Source: Agrobacterium larrymoorei
Lineage (GTDB): Bacteria > Pseudomonadota > Alphaproteobacteria > Rhizobiales > Rhizobiaceae
Assembly: GCF_005145045.1 (NCBI RefSeq)
Contig: NZ_CP039694.1
Span: 186,001 to 250,000 of the forward strand
Direction: 5' to 3'
Length of the DNA stretch: 64,000 bases
In this document: piece after piece, positions 27,772 through 39,033 of the stretch
How the letters are laid out: each line of letters opens with the position of its first letter
How positions within the stretch are numbered: the first letter of the stretch is position 1
The notes under the pieces: generated by a model
Told to the model about the DNA's origin: nothing
Seen by the model: the letters and a program-made list of their open reading frames with translations, nothing else
Database searches by the model: none
Made by a program: the position numbers and the translations under genes

Positions 27772-28497
27772 TCAACTCGAATGTGTCACATCGGCGCTCT
27801 TGGAGGTGCTGCCCGTCCAGGCGCGCATATGGGGATTGAGCCACCATTCAGCCAGCACGACAAGACGGGTGATGATGAACGTTATCGCCAAGTAGATCGC
27901 ACCAGCGACAATGAACACCTCCACCGGCCTGTATGTCGCTGCTATAATTTGCTTTGCTAGTCCAGTGACCTCAAGAATGGTTATCGTCGAAGCCAGCGAG
28001 GTCGATTTGATCATCAGCATCACTTCATTACCATAGGCCGGCAACGCTTGCCGGATGGCGATCGGAAAAACGATCCTCCGAAATTGCATTACGCGGGACA
28101 TTCCTACAGCGCGCGCAGCCTCAATTTGCCCAAGCGCGACCGACTGAATACCGCCCCGGATTATTTCGCTGGAATAGGCCGCATCATTGAGGGCAAGGGC
28201 GACGATTGCGCAGAACCAGGGTTCGCGGAACAACCACCAAAGGCCAACCTCTGTCAGGAAGCTCCTGAACTGAGCAGATCCGTAGTAGATCAGGAATATT
28301 TGCACCAGCAGGGGTGTCGATCTTATGAGGTGGACGTATCCATATGCTACCGACGAAGCGACACGGTTTTCAGAAAGCCGCATCAGAGCAACTGGCACCG
28401 CAATGATAAAACCGATCAGAACTGATGTGAATGCCAGTGTTAGCGTCGCGGGAAGAGCCGCGATAAGTTTTGGAAAGGACTCGATGATCAGGTCCAT
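27772..28497 (-). CDS. nocM: Nopaline ABC transporter permease NocM
   Basis: Inner-membrane permease of the nopaline importer (polar amino acid family). 241 residues with about five membrane segments and the permease signature EIIRGGIQSVALGQIEAARAVGMS near residue 130. The start MDLIIESFPKLIAALPATLT resembles NocM. It is the last gene of the leftward nocP-nocT-nocQ-nocM set, four bases after nocQ. Confidence 0.9.
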   Translation of the reverse strand: MDLIIESFPKLIAALPATLTLAFTSVLIGFIIAVPVALMRLSENRVASSVAYGYVHLIRSTPLLVQIFLIYYGSAQFRSFLTEVGLWWLFREPWFCAIVALALNDAAYSSEIIRGGIQSVALGQIEAARAVGMSRVMQFRRIVFPIAIRQALPAYGNEVMLMIKSTSLASTITILEVTGLAKQIIAATYRPVEVFIVAGAIYLAITFIITRLVVLAEWWLNPHMRAWTGSTSKSADVTHSS

Positions 28498-28501
28498 ATT
28501 A

Positions 28502-29209
28502 CTAACTCCTCACGCCACGGGTTGCCCAAAGTTCTGCTTTGAGAAAGCCCCGGTTTGAGACGGAGGAAAGCAGAAGAAAGATCACGAAGGCTGTGAGGTA
28601 GAAGGTGAAGGGCTGCTTCGTAGATCCCGCACCCATGGCCGCAGTCCGCATGATTTCGACAAGACCGACGACTGAAATGAGCGATGTATCCTTGAGGGTG
28701 AATTGCCAGACATTTCCAAGTCCTGGCAATGCGAATCGGGCCGCTTGGGGTATGATCACACGGCGCAGCCTGAGCCATGGCCCCATTCCGATGGATTTCG
28801 CCGCCTCGATCTGACCAGGCGGAATCGCGAGTACGGCCGCGCGAATGACTTCGGTGGCGTACGCCCCGGCGCTCACGCTAATGCAGAGCACACTGATCAC
28901 GAAGATAGGTGGTTCGATGTATCCGTCATATCCGAACAAGCCGTTTGCAACGGTCCGCAGAAGTGTCCCGCCACCGAAAAACACCAGAAAAATAATGAGT
29001 AGTTCGGGGACGCCGCGAACGACTGTCGTATATATGTCCCCCAGCAGGCGCAGCCCCCAGAAGCCTGAAAGCTTGGCAGCGGCAAAAATCGAGCCGAAGA
29101 TGATCCCGAAAATGTAGGAGCAGGCTGCAACAATCACTGTCATCAGCGCGCCGCGTGCGAGTTCATCGCCCCAGCCGGCGTCCCCCCATTGGAGCAGTGT
29201 CAAGTCCAT
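28502..29209 (-). CDS. nocQ: Nopaline ABC transporter permease NocQ
   Basis: Second inner-membrane permease of the nopaline importer. The start MDLTLLQWGDAGWGDELARG is typical of NocQ/OccQ. The signature EVIRAAVLAIPPGQIEAAKS lies near residue 125, and the IPQAARFALPGLGNVWQFTL block follows. 235 residues, intact. It pairs with NocM to form the channel and lies between nocT and nocM. Confidence 0.9.
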   Translation of the reverse strand: MDLTLLQWGDAGWGDELARGALMTVIVAACSYIFGIIFGSIFAAAKLSGFWGLRLLGDIYTTVVRGVPELLIIFLVFFGGGTLLRTVANGLFGYDGYIEPPIFVISVLCISVSAGAYATEVIRAAVLAIPPGQIEAAKSIGMGPWLRLRRVIIPQAARFALPGLGNVWQFTLKDTSLISVVGLVEIMRTAAMGAGSTKQPFTFYLTAFVIFLLLSSVSNRGFLKAELWATRGVRS

Positions 29210-29285
29210 GGTTCACGTCTCAAGGTTGGCGTAACGCAAAAGAGCGTCGGCCACACGAGTGCCGACGCCGCGATTGAAACAAGAT

Positions 29286-30975
<1,690 letters not shown>

Positions 30976-31150
30976 TCGTATCCCCTCATTTTTGAGCCGC
31001 CTAACTCAGTACGCCGAGCGAGCAAACGATTGCCAACAACGTTGCTCCGGCCTCAAGCCGCGTGCAGGTTCGATGACAAAGCATGTCTATCGCTGTCGCT
31101 GTTCGCTTGGTGGAAGGCAGATCCCTACTTTTCCAATTATGACTAAAAGC

Positions 31151-31207
31151 TTGCCTTCCATATCGCAAGGGCAGTAATAAGCATGCGCCCATGTGCATAT
31201 GTTATGG
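31151..31207. promoter_or_regulatory. NocR operator/promoter between nocR and nocP
   Basis: TTGCCTTCCATATCGCAAGG, continuing with GCAGTAATAAGCATGCGCCC and ATGTGCATATGTTATGGA, overlaps the region just upstream of the nocR start. LysR-family activators bind such sites between their own gene and the divergent target. A near-copy occurs at 26840-26895. Confidence 0.75.
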
Positions 31208-31215
31208 AGGACGAA

Positions 31216-32118
31216 GTGATTCAATCGCGTCAGTTGGAAGCGTTTCGGGCGGTGATGCTGACGGGAGGTATGACGTCAGCAGCTGATCTGGTGAGAATCA
31301 CGCAGCCCGCAATAAGCCGCCTTATCAAGGATCTCGAGGAGGAGACCGGCCTTCGCCTATTCGACAGGATCGGCAATCGATTGAGACCGACACGTGAAGC
31401 CGGTATCCTGTTCAAGGAAGTGTCGCGGCATTTCAACGGAATTCAGCATATCGACAAGGTCGCGGCCGAATTGAAGAAGTCCCATATGGGTTCCCTCAGG
31501 GTCGCCTGTTATACGGCGCCGTCTCTCAGTTTTATGTCCGGCGTTATTCAGACCTTCATCGGCGATCGACCCGATGTATCGGTGTACCTTGACACGGTTC
31601 CTTCGCAGACGGTCCTCGAACTGGTGTCGCTTCAACACTACGATCTTGGGATATCCATACTGGCCAGCGATTATCCTGGGCTAAGGGTCGAACCTGTTCC
31701 CTCTTTTCGAGCAGTGTGCCTGTTGCCACCTGGGCATGTGCTGGAAAGCAAGGACGTTGTTCATGCTAAGGATCTAGAGGGCACAGACTTGATTTGCCTT
31801 TCTCCCGTGAGCCTCTTGCGAATGCAGATAGACTCGGTGCTCGACAGCTTTAACGTCCACTGCGGCCGAAGGATAGAAAGCGGTCTGGCGCTGAGCGTAT
31901 GCGATTTGGTTAGCAAAGGAATGGGTATAGGGATCGTCGATCCGTTCACGGCAGATTACTACTGCGCAAATCCAGTAGTGCGCCGGCCCTTTGAGCCAGT
32001 GATCCCGTACCACTTCGCCATCGTGTTGCCGAGTGGCAGTCCTCCGCCTCGTTTGGTCACCGAATTTCAAACAGTGCTATTCGAAGCGCTCGGAAAATTG
32101 CCGTACGAGACAGTCTGA
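31216..32118 (+). CDS. nocR: LysR-family regulator NocR
   Basis: Opine-responsive activator of the noc genes. An N-terminal helix-turn-helix (EAFRAVMLTGGMTSAADLVR, then ITQPAISRLIKDLEEETG) is followed by a LysR effector domain. I chose the GTG at 31216, which gives MIQSRQLEAFRAVM and has GGAGG five bases upstream; an in-frame ATG at 31204 overlaps that Shine-Dalgarno site. 300 residues, intact, and very similar to pTiC58 NocR. It is transcribed away from nocP over a shared operator. Confidence 0.93.
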   Translation: MIQSRQLEAFRAVMLTGGMTSAADLVRITQPAISRLIKDLEEETGLRLFDRIGNRLRPTREAGILFKEVSRHFNGIQHIDKVAAELKKSHMGSLRVACYTAPSLSFMSGVIQTFIGDRPDVSVYLDTVPSQTVLELVSLQHYDLGISILASDYPGLRVEPVPSFRAVCLLPPGHVLESKDVVHAKDLEGTDLICLSPVSLLRMQIDSVLDSFNVHCGRRIESGLALSVCDLVSKGMGIGIVDPFTADYYCANPVVRRPFEPVIPYHFAIVLPSGSPPPRLVTEFQTVLFEALGKLPYETV

Positions 32119-32128
32119 TCCTCGCATA

Positions 32129-32611
32129 CTAAGGCACCGGTAGAAAGAGACCGACCTTTAGCTCCTTTAAAACCACATTCGTGTGAATGCGTTTTATTTG
32201 TGGATTCTCTGACATGATGTGAGCGGTGATGTCATCGTACTGAGAAACATCGTCCGCTGATATAATGGCGATCAGGTCCACCGCACCGGTAACATAGTAG
32301 ATTTGCTGAATGTTCTGCTGCTGCTCTGCCCATAGGCGAAATTTCGACAGCGCGTCGTAATTCTCTCGCTCAATCTCCATCCCGGTGATGAACGTCATAG
32401 GATTACCGACCGACTTGCGGTCTATAACAGCGATCTCGCTCGAGATGACTCTGGTCTCGCGCATCCTTTTCAACCGCCGCTGCACGGCAGACGCCGAGAG
32501 CCCAACCATGCCCGCGATGGTTTCGGCCTTCAGTTGGCAGTCGCACTGCACGATCCTCAAAATATGTTTGTCGAACGCGTCAAGCGGCTCGCCCATAGCG
32601 GCGTCTCCCAT
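32129..32611 (-). CDS. Lrp/AsnC-family regulator
   Basis: The N-terminal helix-turn-helix (FDKHILRIVQCDCQLKAETI, then AGMVGLSASAVQRRLKRMRE) and C-terminal ligand-binding RAM domain (VTGAVDLIAIISADDVSQYD) are typical of Lrp/AsnC regulators that sense amino acids. About 160 residues. The start may be the ATG at 32611 or one five codons further in, which has GGGAG in front. It is divergent from the homoserine dehydrogenase gene and likely controls it; the ligand is unknown. Confidence 0.85.
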   Translation of the reverse strand: MGDAAMGEPLDAFDKHILRIVQCDCQLKAETIAGMVGLSASAVQRRLKRMRETRVISSEIAVIDRKSVGNPMTFITGMEIERENYDALSKFRLWAEQQQNIQQIYYVTGAVDLIAIISADDVSQYDDITAHIMSENPQIKRIHTNVVLKELKVGLFLPVP

Positions 32612-32821
32612 CACATCGTATCCGCACGCTAGCAAAAAGCTTTGCAGATTTAACCCGCATTATGGTTTCACCGCGCAGTTCTGCCGCATATCATCCGGGG
32701 TCCGATGCATTTTGCTCCCGCATTGGCCAGGTCGCACACTCTTTTGAGCGTTTCGCAATCTTCCTAACACCTAGTTGGAACGTCACTTTGACCGACAGAT
32801 GAGAGCGGGAGAGAGAACGAT

Positions 32822-33922
32822 ATGGAATACAGAGTTGTGCTGATAGGGTTCGGCGGCGTCAATCGCGCCTTGGCTGAGCTTATCGCCACGAGAAACAAAA
32901 CATGGGCCAAGTCGCTCGGCTTCCGACTGAAGATCGTCGCCGTTACCGATCTTAAGCTCGGATCGCTTGTGTCGGACGCCGGTATAGATGCACGGGCCCT
33001 TGTCGACACGTCCGTCGAACAGGGCGGTTTCTCACGCCTGCCCGGCGGGCGTAGCGTCGCGGAAAACGAGGCGGTGATCCGCAAAGTACAAGCCGACATC
33101 GTTGTGGAAGCGACCTTTACGAATCCCGGTGACGGCGAACCCGCGATCTCGCATTGCAGGTGGGCGCTTTCAAGCGTCCGTCGCGTAGTGACGACGAACA
33201 AAGGCCCCGTTGCCCTTGCGGCGGTGGAACTGAAAGCACTGGCGGCGCAGAACCACGTGCGCTTCGAATACGAGGGGTCCGTCATGAGCGGCACGCCGAT
33301 TATGCGAATGGCGAAAGAAACGCTTGGCGGTTGTGACATTCTTGGTTTCGAAGGCATCCTGAATGGAACATCGAACTTCATTCTTAGCCGCATGGAGACG
33401 GGATGCGATTTCCTGGAAGCTTTGCACCAGGCACAGGAACTTGGATATGCGGAAGCGGATCCGACGGCCGATATCGAGGGGCATGACGTCCGCTTGAAGG
33501 CAACGATCCTGGCAAATGAATTGCTTGGCGGTAACGTCAACCAGATGACGTCGCCTGCAGAGGCATTCCGGTATTTCGGCGGCAGATGTCGCCGCTGCAA
33601 GACACAATGGGAAGCGCTGGAAGTTGATCGGTTCGGCAACGCGCCACGCCGCTGGGACGATCGTTGCCGAGGTCACGCCCCGTCTCCTTCCGCGCGATCT
33701 TCCGCTTGCGGGCATCGGCGGGGCCACCAATGCCCTGTCACTCAGCATGCATCTGCTAGGGGCTGTCACGATATCCGGCACGGCGCAGGGCGGGTCGAAA
33801 CAACCGCTTCGATGCAATGCCTTTTGGCGGATACAAATATGGAACCATGGGTCGGGAGGGCGTCCGTTTTGCCTACGAGGGATATGACACAGCCTAAAGT
33901 CGTCTGCATCAACGGACGATGA
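32822..33922 (+). pseudogene. hom: Homoserine dehydrogenase, frameshifted
   Basis: NAD(P)-dependent homoserine dehydrogenase. The N-terminal half is normal: VVLIGFGGVNRALAELI, VVTTNKGPVALAA, GSVMSGTPIM, FEGILNGTSNFILSRMETG and EADPTADIEGHDVRLKATIL. Near 33555-33600 the matching sequence moves to another frame (ISAADVAAARHNGKRWKLIG, then ATRHAAGTIVAEVTPRLLP and [20 protein letters not shown]), and near 33785 it returns to the first frame ([12 protein letters not shown]). Two compensating indels scramble about 75 residues, so the enzyme is probably inactive. Confidence 0.8.
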
Positions 33923-34082
33923 TGCGGCATCGTCGTCTCGGGGACGAGGCGCACCGCGCATTTTTTCCGCGCGCCCACCCGAAGTTTTTGGTGTTTTCGG
34001 CTATTTAAGCACACAGATTGCGGTCTTACCTACCGGAATGCATCTAGATTGATACCCCAGTATCGAGCGTAAGAGGCTTTTC

Positions 34083-35345
34083 ATGTCCGTGACGTCCCGT
34101 GCAAATGTACATTCGGCGCCAAGCGCTCGAGAAGATCAGCCGCCATCGCCGCTGCGATGGCAGACCCTCGCTTTGGATGGCGGCCTTACCATTGATCCGA
34201 GCACGAAGGCGATTGCGCCGAACATCTCAATGTCCGTCAACAATACGCTTGTCCCTGGCGACGGCGCATTTTCAGCAGAAGGCGTTGAGGATCTTGCAGA
34301 CCTGCCTTTTCTTTACGCCCGCTGGACGAACCCGACCGTTCGCGCCCTTGAACAGCGCATGGCAACGGTTGAAGGCACGGAGGAGGCCCTTGCCACCGCA
34401 ACTGGTATTGCGGCGATAGCCGCGACGTTCCTGACTCTCCTCAGGCAGGGCGATCATCTGATTGTCAGCGACGTCTGTTACGCTGGCGCCAACGAGCTTG
34501 CGTGTCGCATTCTTCCAGAACTCGGAATTGAGGTCACGCCGGTAAACATGGCAAACCCAGCCGAGGTTATCGCGGCTTTCCGCCCCAATACGAAGCTCCT
34601 CCACTGCGAGACGCCCTGCAATCCGATCCTCAGGCTAACGGATCTTTCCCTCGTCGCGCAAATGGCGCATCAGAGGGATATTCTTGTCTCCGTCGATTCA
34701 ACCTTTGCAACGCCCGTTGCCACCCGGCCGGCGGACTTTGGCGTAGACCTTATCATCCATTCGCTGACGAAGTTCATCAATGGTCACGGCGATGCACTGG
34801 GTGGCGTAGTGTGCGGTCGCAAGAACCTGGTTGCAAGGATACGCGCGCGCGCAGGAATTTATCTCGGAGCCGCCATGTCCGCGCACAATGCGTGGCTGAT
34901 CATGCGCGGTATGGACACTCTTTTCCCTCGAATGAAGGCGATTTCGGACTCGGCACTTGAAGTCGCGCAGGCACTGGCAATTCACCCCATGGTGAGCGCA
35001 GTTACCTATCCCGGACTTGAGAGTCATCCGCAGCATGAATTGGCGAGGCGGCAAATGTCCGTCTTTGGCGGCATGATCACATTTCAGGTCACCGATCCGC
35101 AGGCAGTTGCGCTTAGACTCGCAGGTCGGCTCCGCGTCGTTCATTATGCCTTCTCGCTCGGGCATCAGCGTAGCATCGTGGTTCTTCTTGAAACCGACGA
35201 GATGATGAAGTCGACTTATCGTCTGCAGGGCAGCCAGTTGCGGTCCTATCGGTCCTTTGCAGGTGACGGCATCTTTCGCCTGTCCGTAGGGCTGGAAGCG
35301 CCGGAGGATCTGATCGAAGACCTGGATCAGGCGCTCAGAGCTTGA
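34083..35345 (+). CDS. Cys/Met-metabolism PLP enzyme (methionine/cystathionine gamma-lyase type)
   Basis: PLP-dependent enzyme of the cystathionine/methionine gamma-lyase family, acting on sulfur amino acids or homoserine derivatives. The family blocks are intact: FLYARWTNPTVRALEQRMAT, GDHLIVSDVCYAG, the HCETPCNPILRLTD block, VDSTFATPVATRPADFGVD, and the PLP lysine in IHSLTKFINGHGDALGGVV. 420 residues, uninterrupted. Which reaction it runs (gamma-lyase, gamma-synthase or sulfhydrylase) cannot be told from motifs. It follows hom and precedes a homoserine kinase-like gene. Confidence 0.85.
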   Translation: MSVTSRANVHSAPSAREDQPPSPLRWQTLALDGGLTIDPSTKAIAPNISMSVNNTLVPGDGAFSAEGVEDLADLPFLYARWTNPTVRALEQRMATVEGTEEALATATGIAAIAATFLTLLRQGDHLIVSDVCYAGANELACRILPELGIEVTPVNMANPAEVIAAFRPNTKLLHCETPCNPILRLTDLSLVAQMAHQRDILVSVDSTFATPVATRPADFGVDLIIHSLTKFINGHGDALGGVVCGRKNLVARIRARAGIYLGAAMSAHNAWLIMRGMDTLFPRMKAISDSALEVAQALAIHPMVSAVTYPGLESHPQHELARRQMSVFGGMITFQVTDPQAVALRLAGRLRVVHYAFSLGHQRSIVVLLETDEMMKSTYRLQGSQLRSYRSFAGDGIFRLSVGLEAPEDLIEDLDQALRA

Positions 35346-35368
35346 GAGTTTGAAGGCTTCGCACTGAT

Positions 35369-36168
35369 ATGGACGTCTTCACCGAGCTTTCAGACCATCA
35401 GCATAATCAGATAGCCGCAGCCTTCCGTTTGGGATCGTTGACCTCCGCCATAGGCATTGCCGACGGTGATAGCGAAACAACGTACCTCTTTCGAACGGCT
35501 AATGGCGAATTCGTGGTGACCCTGTTTGAAAACGGGGCAGAGCCTTCCAGTCTTGATCAGGCTTTCTTGACGATGGACAAACTTTTATCCGCCGGTATTC
35601 CTTGCCCGCGAACAGTTCGAACGGCTCGGGGCGATGCGACGATCACAATCGGCGGCAAGCTGGTCGCGGTGGTTGGATTCCTGCAGGGCGCCCAGTCCCA
35701 GTCGCCAACACTACAGCGGTTTGTCGACCTTGGCAGGAACATCGCAAAAGTTCACCTGACGCTGAAGCCTGCAGTGTCCACAACGAATGACCTCCCGAAG
35801 GGCCCGGTGCACGGTGCACTCCACCCCGAGAACGTTTTCTTTCTCGGGGATCTTGTCAGCGGTATCATTAATTTCCGGCTGCGGCATGAGACTATTGGGC
35901 TTATGAACTGGCCGAAGTCCTCGTCAGATGGACAGTGGATTGCCTTGGCGGTATCGACGCCGGGCGTGCTCGCGCAATCCTATCCGGCTATGTATGTATC
36001 CGCCCCTTGAGCGAACAGGAAATGAAGGTCCTCCCAGCTTTCCTGCACTCGGCGGCGGTCAAACGGAATGCGGCAAGGATGCCGGGTATCGAGACCCTAA
36101 CGATCGCAGCGTCACTGGAGGTCTCGACGCGCAGGCTCCTCGATACAATCAGACTGGAGATCTCGTGA
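35369..36168 (+). pseudogene. Homoserine kinase type II-like, decayed
   Basis: Choline-kinase-fold homoserine kinase relative. The start (FRLGSLTSAIGIADGDSETT, then YLFRTANGEFVVTLFENG) and the HPENVFFLGDLVSGIINF block are clear, but the catalytic HGD motif reads HGA and the metal-binding IDF motif reads INF. After about residue 185 the frame shifts, and the proper C-terminus (RARAILSGYVCIRPLSEQEM, then LPAFLHSAAVKR) lies in the next frame up to 36168. Loss of both catalytic Asp residues plus the frameshift indicates a dead gene. Confidence 0.75.
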
Positions 36169-36605
36169 TGCGCGTCATCGATAGAGCCGACGAGCGCATC
36201 CTTTCAGAACTCGGTCGTAACGCCCGAATTGCCCATGCAGACCTCGCGCTACGCGTGAACCTTTCGCGTAACGCGGTCAGAAAACGCATTGAGCGACTGG
36301 AACGGGACGGGCTCATCAAGGGATATACGATCCTCCGTGGCGCAGGGACTCAAAGCGGGGTGAGTGCTGCGTTGCTCTTGGTCTATCTTCATGATCGAAT
36401 GCGAGGAGGGGACGTCGTGAATGCGATCCAGAATATGCCGGAGGTCGTCTCCTGCGACGTCGTTAGTGGCGAATTCGATCTCGTCGTGCGTCTCGAGGCC
36501 GGGGATGCCGACCAGATCCGCAAAGTCTGGCATGATATCTCTTCATTGACTGGTGTGCGCGATACGCTGACTGCATTTGTGCTGGCCTTGCCTGTACGCC
36601 GCTGA
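36168..36605 (+). CDS. Lrp/AsnC-family regulator
   Basis: 145-residue regulator with an N-terminal helix-turn-helix (DRADERILSELGRNARIAHA, then DLALRVNLSRNAVRKRIERL) and a RAM domain (VVSCDVVSGEFDLVVRLEAG). The ATG at 36168 overlaps the stop of the preceding kinase-like frame (TGATG), so it is probably translated from the same message. It sits just before the homocysteine methyltransferase gene. It is a different subgroup from the Lrp-like protein at 32129. Confidence 0.85.
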   Translation: MRVIDRADERILSELGRNARIAHADLALRVNLSRNAVRKRIERLERDGLIKGYTILRGAGTQSGVSAALLLVYLHDRMRGGDVVNAIQNMPEVVSCDVVSGEFDLVVRLEAGDADQIRKVWHDISSLTGVRDTLTAFVLALPVRR

Positions 36606-36629
36606 CTATTTACAAAGGAACAGAATGCC

Positions 36630-37532
36630 ATGACGAACATAAAAATTCTCGACGGCGGCATGAGCCGCGAACTCCAGCGCCTTGGCGCCGAATTGCGCCA
36701 GCCTGAGTGGTCTGCCCTGGCGCTCGTCGAAAATCCCGATATCGTGATGCAGGTGCACAGAGAGTTCATCGAGGCAGGCGCAGACGTCGTCACGACCAAC
36801 AGCTACGCGCTGGTACCCTATCATATCGGCGAGGAGCGTTTCAGGGCCGAGGGCGCATCGCTCATCGCGCTGTCCGGACGTCTTGCGCGGGAAGCCGCTG
36901 ATGCCGCCGGGCGCTCCGTGCTTGTCGCCGGTTCGCTGCCGCCAATCTTCGGTTCCTACGAACCCCATCTCTTCGATGGCAGCCGGGTGCAGGACTATCT
37001 GTCGGTGCTCGTGAAGAACCTGGAACCATTTGTCGATGTATGGCTCGGGGAAACGCTGAGCCTGATCGAGGAAGGGGAGGCGGTTCGTGCTGCCGTCGAG
37101 CCGAGCGGAAAGCCCATATGGATTTCGTTCACTCTTGCCGACGCACGCGAGGACGACATTGGTCCAGCACGCCTGCGTTCGGGCGAGAGCGTCGAGGACG
37201 CCGCCCGGTGGGCGGCGTGTTCCGGCGCAAATGCGCTTCTGTTCAATTGTAGCAGGCCGGAAGTGATGGCGAAGGCTGTCGCGACGGCTTCGCGCGTCAT
37301 CGCCGACGAGGGTGCGCAGGTTGAAATAGGCGTCTACGCCAACGCCTTCGAAACAGACACGGAAATTGGTGCTGCCAATGAAACCTTGCACGCAACACGG
37401 GCCGACCTTACCAACGATCGCTATTCCGGTTTTGCTTGCGACTGGGTGGCTGCTGGCGCAACCCTAGTTGGTGGGTGCTGCGGCATCGGTGCTAACCACA
37501 TCAGCGAGCTCCATCGCGCATTGAAGGGCTGA
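36630..37532 (+). CDS. mmuM: Homocysteine S-methyltransferase
   Basis: Transfers a methyl group, usually from S-methylmethionine, to homocysteine to form methionine. The start IKILDGGMSRELQRLGAELR, the block GADVVTTNSYALVPYHIGEE, and the zinc-binding cysteines in NALLFNCSRPEVM and LVGGCCGIGANHI are all present. 300 residues, intact. The ATG is preceded by AAAGGAA. It closes the homoserine/methionine cassette. Confidence 0.88.
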   Translation: MTNIKILDGGMSRELQRLGAELRQPEWSALALVENPDIVMQVHREFIEAGADVVTTNSYALVPYHIGEERFRAEGASLIALSGRLAREAADAAGRSVLVAGSLPPIFGSYEPHLFDGSRVQDYLSVLVKNLEPFVDVWLGETLSLIEEGEAVRAAVEPSGKPIWISFTLADAREDDIGPARLRSGESVEDAARWAACSGANALLFNCSRPEVMAKAVATASRVIADEGAQVEIGVYANAFETDTEIGAANETLHATRADLTNDRYSGFACDWVAAGATLVGGCCGIGANHISELHRALKG

Positions 37533-37871
37533 TCACTGGAAATGTTGGGGCTTTTTAGCCGAAACGATGTCACACGAGGCAAAAGCTGGCGCGACGACGC
37601 AGTTTAAAATGCAGCGTAGTCGAGCAGAAAGTCGGTATTGTAAGCTCCTCTGCGCCCAATAACGAGTAAAGCCGGCAGCAATACAGCCCCAGCGCAATCA
37701 AGCTACGGCAGGTGCGCGACGGTATTGCGCTCATCTGGCCACGTGGCGCTCATCGCCAATCGTCACGAAGGGAACCGGATAACCCCAACTCTCAAACTTT
37801 TTGAGAAACACCTATTCGTTCTCGACTGAAATAACCCCGACATCGCTGCTCAGAAACCTGTCGAACTCTCT
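37533..37871. other. Unassigned stretch between mmuM and traR 3' ends
   Basis: 339 bases between convergent genes. No gene, clear hairpin or repeat was recognised. Confidence 0.4.
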
Positions 37872-38576
37872 TCAGATAAGTTTTCGGCGGATTGCGAGCG
37901 CGGTCAGCTGCGCCTTGGAGCGGACATCGAAGCGCTTCATCACCTCACGAAGCTTCACCCGGACGCTGTTATACTTGACCCCCTCGATGTCGGCGATCTC
38001 CTCCATCGTCATGCCGACCGCGATCCATGTAAGATAGGTCGCTTCTTTCGGATCGAGCCACACGGCATTTTCCGCCGTGGGTGTAGTGCGAAGGAATGAG
38101 ATGCGGGAATGGATCTGCCCGATGGTCGCCGCAGCTGCAATTGCGTCGATCTCCCGATCGAGATCGATCACAGGCTTCTCCGATGCCAGAGTGAACATCG
38201 ACATCGACCCGTTGGCGGTCTTGATCGGAATGGTAATGCCGGAGCGGATGCTGAAATCGGCTGCGTGGGCATAGAAGGCGCGCTCGCCCTTCGACAGCGT
38301 CGAGCGCTCTTGCTCGCCCGACCAGGTGAAGATGTGCTTCCTGGACCTTGCGCGTTTGACGACCGGATCGAGAGCGTCAAATTTCTTATCGAAATAGACC
38401 GACTGCCACTCGCGATGATAATTGGTCACGGCGGTAATGTGCCGATTCTGGATGTGAAGGTAGGCGTAACCGGTGAAGCCGAAATGATCGCTGATCTCGG
38501 CCAACCCGGTCTTCAGGATGCACTCATCGCCTTCAATCGCGGCAAGATCGGTCAGCTTATCCAGCCAAGTTTGCAT
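37872..38576 (-). CDS. traR: Quorum-sensing activator TraR
   Basis: LuxR-family activator of Ti plasmid conjugation that binds 3-oxo-octanoyl-homoserine lactone. It is 234 residues, exactly the TraR length, and very close to pTiC58 Tra[56 protein letters not shown], and the LuxR helix-turn-helix at the end ([20 protein letters not shown], then [20 protein letters not shown]). GGAGG lies six bases before the ATG. No tra box was found nearby. It lies downstream of, and in the same direction as, the proposed Amadori-opine operon, so its expression may follow that opine. Confidence 0.95.
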   Translation of the reverse strand: MQTWLDKLTDLAAIEGDECILKTGLAEISDHFGFTGYAYLHIQNRHITAVTNYHREWQSVYFDKKFDALDPVVKRARSRKHIFTWSGEQERSTLSKGERAFYAHAADFSIRSGITIPIKTANGSMSMFTLASEKPVIDLDREIDAIAAAATIGQIHSRISFLRTTPTAENAVWLDPKEATYLTWIAVGMTMEEIADIEGVKYNSVRVKLREVMKRFDVRSKAQLTALAIRRKLI

Positions 38577-38673
38577 TCGTGCCCTCCGTCAAAATCCATC
38601 GAATGTCGGTTGCGCGGCCGTTCAAGCCGACAGTCGGTACATTTCTCCTAAGAAGGAAATGAATTCATTCGCG

Positions 38674-38928
38674 TTACACGTCCTTCCGCTTCTCGTTCCC
38701 TTCGACTTCAATCTCAACTGCGTCTGGCCCCGCAACATTGGAAAGGCGAGATAAAAGGTGGATGTTGATATCGTCGGCTGTCTTTCCTGGCCCACATCCA
38801 TGCGTCCGGTAAGTAAGGGTCGCGGACAGCACAGCTTTAAGTCCTATTGGTCCGTAGTTCTCGACCAAATCAGATGCAACCCTGCTGCCGTTCGACGGAT
38901 TATCAGTTGTGTTGGGCTTCTTCTCCAT
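38674..38928 (-). CDS. Small hypothetical protein upstream of traR
   Basis: 84-residue frame in the same direction as traR, with a charged N-terminus, a central ENYGPIGLKAVLSATLTYRT and an acidic C-terminus (AVEIEVEGNEKRKD). Not recognised; it does not resemble the antiactivator TraM. It lies between the ABC permease gene and traR, which is its main support as a real gene. Confidence 0.4.
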   Translation of the reverse strand: MEKKPNTTDNPSNGSRVASDLVENYGPIGLKAVLSATLTYRTHGCGPGKTADDINIHLLSRLSNVAGPDAVEIEVEGNEKRKDV

Positions 38929-39033
38929 ACTCTCGTGACTTTCTCTTGTTCCGGTCGGACCGGCTCATTCAGAGCCAAGCTGTGTGCGGCTGCCGCAGGA
39001 GAGTCCGACGGCAGCCACATCGCCTTGGGAGGC

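Noticed and set aside
38674..38928. Assignment of the small gene as the antiactivator traM
   Set aside because: Length is somewhat similar, but none of the TraM sequence blocks I know are present; kept as hypothetical.
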